The position numbers and the translations under genes are program-made. Below, in pieces: positions 6,800-8,583 of a stretch of 8,583 nucleotides of DNA. The notes under the pieces are model-generated. The model was not told the DNA's origin. It worked only from the letters and a program-made list of their open reading frames with translations, and ran no database searches. This DNA comes from Acetobacteraceae bacterium. GTDB taxonomy: Bacteria > Pseudomonadota > Alphaproteobacteria > Acetobacterales > Acetobacteraceae. The stretch spans positions 1 to 8,583 of the forward strand of contig JAIYAI010000277.1 of the NCBI GenBank assembly GCA_027489135.1, written 5' to 3'. Each line of letters opens with the position of its first letter. Positions within the stretch are counted from its first letter, which is position 1.

Positions 6800-8002
6800 A
6801 TGGGCCGGCCCGACCCGATCCTGCTGATGAACGCGGCCCTGGTGCTCAACATCATCGGGTTCGCGAATTACGCGGCGGTGCTGCCGGATCTGCTGGCCGG
6901 CACCGGGTTTTCCGAGACCGCCGCGGGCGTGGCCGGCGGCGCCTTCTTCCTGGCCTATGCGATCGGCTCGCCGATCTTCGCGGCCCTGACCGACAGCCGG
7001 CCGCCACGCCAGCTCTATGCGCTGGGCTGTGGCCTGGGCATCGCGGGTGGCCTGCTGTTTCCCCTGCTGGCGCAGGACTACGCGGCGCTCGTCGTCGCCC
7101 GCGCGCTGAGCGGCCTCGGGATGGCGGGCATCTACATGCCGGGGCTTCGGCTGCTGATCGAGACGCAGCCGCCGGCGCGGCAATCGCGCGCGGCGAGCCT
7201 CTATGTCTCCACCCTGACCCTCGGCCTTTCGGCCTCCTTCGCCGTGTCGGGTACCCTGCAGTGGGGCTTCGGCTGGCCGGCTGCCTTCCTGGGCGCAGCC
7301 GCGGCCGCCCTGGTCGCCATGCTGCTGGTGCTGGCGACGATGCCCGCGCCGCGGCTCGCGGCCTCGCCGGGGGGATTGCTCGGCCGGTTGCGCGCGGTGG
7401 CGCGCGCGCGGGGGGTGTGGCTCGTGCTGCTGGCCGTCGCCGGCAACAGTTGGGAGGGCATGGCTTTCCGCATCTGGTGGGTCGCGCTGCTGGGCTTCGC
7501 CGTGGCGCGACCGGGCGCGGAGGCGCAGCTCGGCTGGAATCTGGCGATCGCCACGGCCTTCAGCGGGCTGCTGGCCATGCCGCTCAGCGCCTGGGTCGCA
7601 CGCCGCGCGGAGGCCGGTCGCCGACATCGGGTGATCGCCTTCGCGGCGGGTGGCTCGGTGCTGGCAGGCGCGGTGCTGGCCGGCGCGCTGGAGGGGCCCT
7701 TCCTGCTGATCTTCGTGCTCAGCGTGGCCTATGTGTGCATGATCTTCTCCGACGCCGGCTCGCTGCCACCGTCGCTGCTCGCGAGGGTGACGCCGGCGGA
7801 AAGGGGCGCGGCGCTGGCGCTTCTCGCGGCCTCGGCCAACACCGCGGCCTGCCTTGCGATCATCGCCTGCGGGATGGTGCTGGAGGGGATGGGCGGCGCC
7901 GGCTCGATCCTGGCCTGGCAGGTGACGATCGGGGTGATCGCCGCGGGGTCCGCGGTGACGGCGCTGGCCATGCTCGTGCTCGACCGCTGCGACCGGGCCT
8001 GA
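6800..8002 (+). CDS. Major facilitator superfamily transporter
   Basis: A 400-aa integral inner-membrane permease of typical MFS length with about 12 hydrophobic helices. Helix 1 is about residues 8-31 and helix 2 about 40-63. The loop between helices 2 and 3 carries the MFS motif A-like GSPIFAALTDSRPPRQ (56-71). A polar cytoplasmic loop (about 180-203, with GRLRAVARARG) separates the two six-helix halves. The sequence YVCMIFSDAGSLPPSLLARV (311-330) lies in the second half. The start at 6800 is 5 bases after the thioesterase-like stop; no strong ribosome site is visible, so translation is probably coupled. An alternative Met is codon 10 (6827). The reading frame stays open across the thioesterase-like gene, but that part is not membrane-like and is not coding. 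The substrate is unknown; drug, sugar and organic-acid MFS carriers share these features. Context suggests a small organic compound handled by the neighbouring hydrolases. Confidence 0.9.
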   Translation: MGRPDPILLMNAALVLNIIGFANYAAVLPDLLAGTGFSETAAGVAGGAFFLAYAIGSPIFAALTDSRPPRQLYALGCGLGIAGGLLFPLLAQDYAALVVARALSGLGMAGIYMPGLRLLIETQPPARQSRAASLYVSTLTLGLSASFAVSGTLQWGFGWPAAFLGAAAAALVAMLLVLATMPAPRLAASPGGLLGRLRAVARARGVWLVLLAVAGNSWEGMAFRIWWVALLGFAVARPGAEAQLGWNLAIATAFSGLLAMPLSAWVARRAEAGRRHRVIAFAAGGSVLAGAVLAGALEGPFLLIFVLSVAYVCMIFSDAGSLPPSLLARVTPAERGAALALLAASANTAACLAIIACGMVLEGMGGAGSILAWQVTIGVIAAGSAVTALAMLVLDRCDRA

Positions 8003-8073
8003 GGGCGCAGGGCGGCCAGGCCTGCCCAGGGCTCCGTAGGGACGGTCCCGTGGCGCGCCTCAGCTTGCCCCGC
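8003..8073. terminator. Convergent gap with possible bidirectional hairpins
   Basis: The gap between the MFS stop and the convergent dehydrogenase stop contains two short inverted repeats: GGGCGG-CCAGGC-CTGCCC (8010-8027, 6 bp with one G-T) and GGGACGGTCCC (8039-8049, 4 bp with a 3-base loop). Neither is followed by a T-run on either strand, so intrinsic termination is only a weak possibility, suggested mainly by the tail-to-tail position. Confidence 0.25.
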
Positions 8074-8583
8074 TCACCCGGCGTTGATCCCCAGGCGCTT
8101 GAGCCGCGTCGCGGCGGAGGCGTTCACTGCCCCCTCCGGCAGCCGCCCCGCCGCCAGCGCCTCCACCTGGCGCACCGTGTCCATCGCCTGGTGCTCGATG
8201 GCCTGGGGCACGAGGCCCGCGATATGCGGCGTCGCCACCACGTCCGGCCGCCGCGCGAGCCGTGGCGAGGGCCGCTGGTCCGGCGCCATGCCGACATCCA
8301 TCGCCGCGCCGCCGAGGTGCCGCGCGTCCAGCGCCGCCTCCAGCGCCGCCTCGTCCACCAGTTGCCCGCGCGAGAGGTTCACGAAATAGGCGCCGCGCCG
8401 CATCGCCGCGAAGGCGGCCGCATCGAAGAGGTGCCGCGTCGAAGCGTCGTTGATCGCAAGGCACACCACCACGTCGCAGCGCGGCAGCAGGTCCGCCATC
8501 GACGTCTTCCCGATGCGCGGATCGGCGGGGTCCGCGTAGGGATCGGCGATCAGCACGCGCATGCCGATGGCCAGCGCGATCTC
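8074..8583 (-). CDS. D-isomer-specific 2-hydroxyacid dehydrogenase family protein (partial, 5' end off the window)
   Basis: The last 169 residues of an NAD(P)-dependent 2-hydroxyacid dehydrogenase-type protein; the start and the GxGxxG dinucleotide motif lie beyond the right edge. The visible part begins in the Rossmann domain (ALAIGMRVLIADPYADP). It continues through FVNLSRGQLVDEAALEAAL, whose Arg (fragment residue 72) is the catalytic Arg of the family, and ends with VVATPHIAG, which holds the catalytic His (fragment residue 120). The usual catalytic Glu sits 29 residues after the Arg in E. coli SerA; here that place is Pro101 followed by Asp102, in MDVGMAPDQRPS. Relatives with this DVGxAPDQ spelling form a recognisable subgroup as far as I recall, so this is probably ancestral to the subgroup rather than a fresh mutation. 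It is convergent with the MFS gene and its substrate is unknown. Family assignment is strong; enzymatic activity is less sure. Confidence 0.9.
   Translation of the reverse strand, partial: EIALAIGMRVLIADPYADPADPRIGKTSMADLLPRCDVVVCLAINDASTRHLFDAAAFAAMRRGAYFVNLSRGQLVDEAALEAALDARHLGGAAMDVGMAPDQRPSPRLARRPDVVATPHIAGLVPQAIEHQAMDTVRQVEALAAGRLPEGAVNASAATRLKRLGINAG

Overview
The window is a very GC-rich stretch of bacterial chromosome with dense, almost gap-free coding and strong G/C preference at third codon positions. The gene set (a trp biosynthesis block with an alphaproteobacterial-style leaderless leader peptide, a GcvA-like LysR regulator, a COG3618-type amidohydrolase) suggests an alphaproteobacterium, most likely a Roseomonas-like member of the Acetobacteraceae. 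That placement rests on composition and gene style, not on a marker gene.

Layout, left to right. (1) 1-2044, minus strand: a tryptophan biosynthesis operon read leftwards. It has a promoter (2016-2044), a 19-codon leader peptide with Trp codons (1949-2008), a complete transcription attenuator (1886-1973), an unrecognised 43-aa small gene (1690-1821), trpG (979-1575) and trpD (1-982, 3' end cut by the window edge). trpG and trpD overlap by 4 bases. No trpE lies between the attenuator and trpG. (2) 2050-3987, minus: a 645-aa RTX-type calcium-binding protein with seven glycine-rich nonapeptide repeats near its C-terminus, preceded by a short AT-rich promoter-like gap. It ends 42 bases before the trp leader ATG. 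(3) 4079-5940, minus: a LysR regulator followed by a LigI-like amidohydrolase. (4) 6015-8002, plus: a thioesterase-like double-hotdog protein and a 12-helix MFS transporter, 5 bases apart, divergent from the regulator. (5) 8074-8583, minus: the C-terminal part of a D-2-hydroxyacid dehydrogenase-family protein, convergent with the transporter.

How they work together. Region 1 makes anthranilate and phosphoribosyl-anthranilate and appears to be controlled by ribosome stalling at Trp codons: mutually exclusive hairpins 1:2, 2:3 and 3:4 can all be drawn from the sequence, and the promoter spacing predicts that the leader mRNA starts at, or within a base or two of, the AUG. Regions 3 and 4 look like a small regulated catabolic unit (regulator, lactone or cyclic-acid hydrolase, thioesterase-like protein, permease) of unknown substrate. 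The most interesting signal is the trp leader/attenuator and what it drives: a small unknown gene plus trpG-trpD with no local trpE. I see no tRNA, rRNA, CRISPR array, insertion sequence or phage gene.
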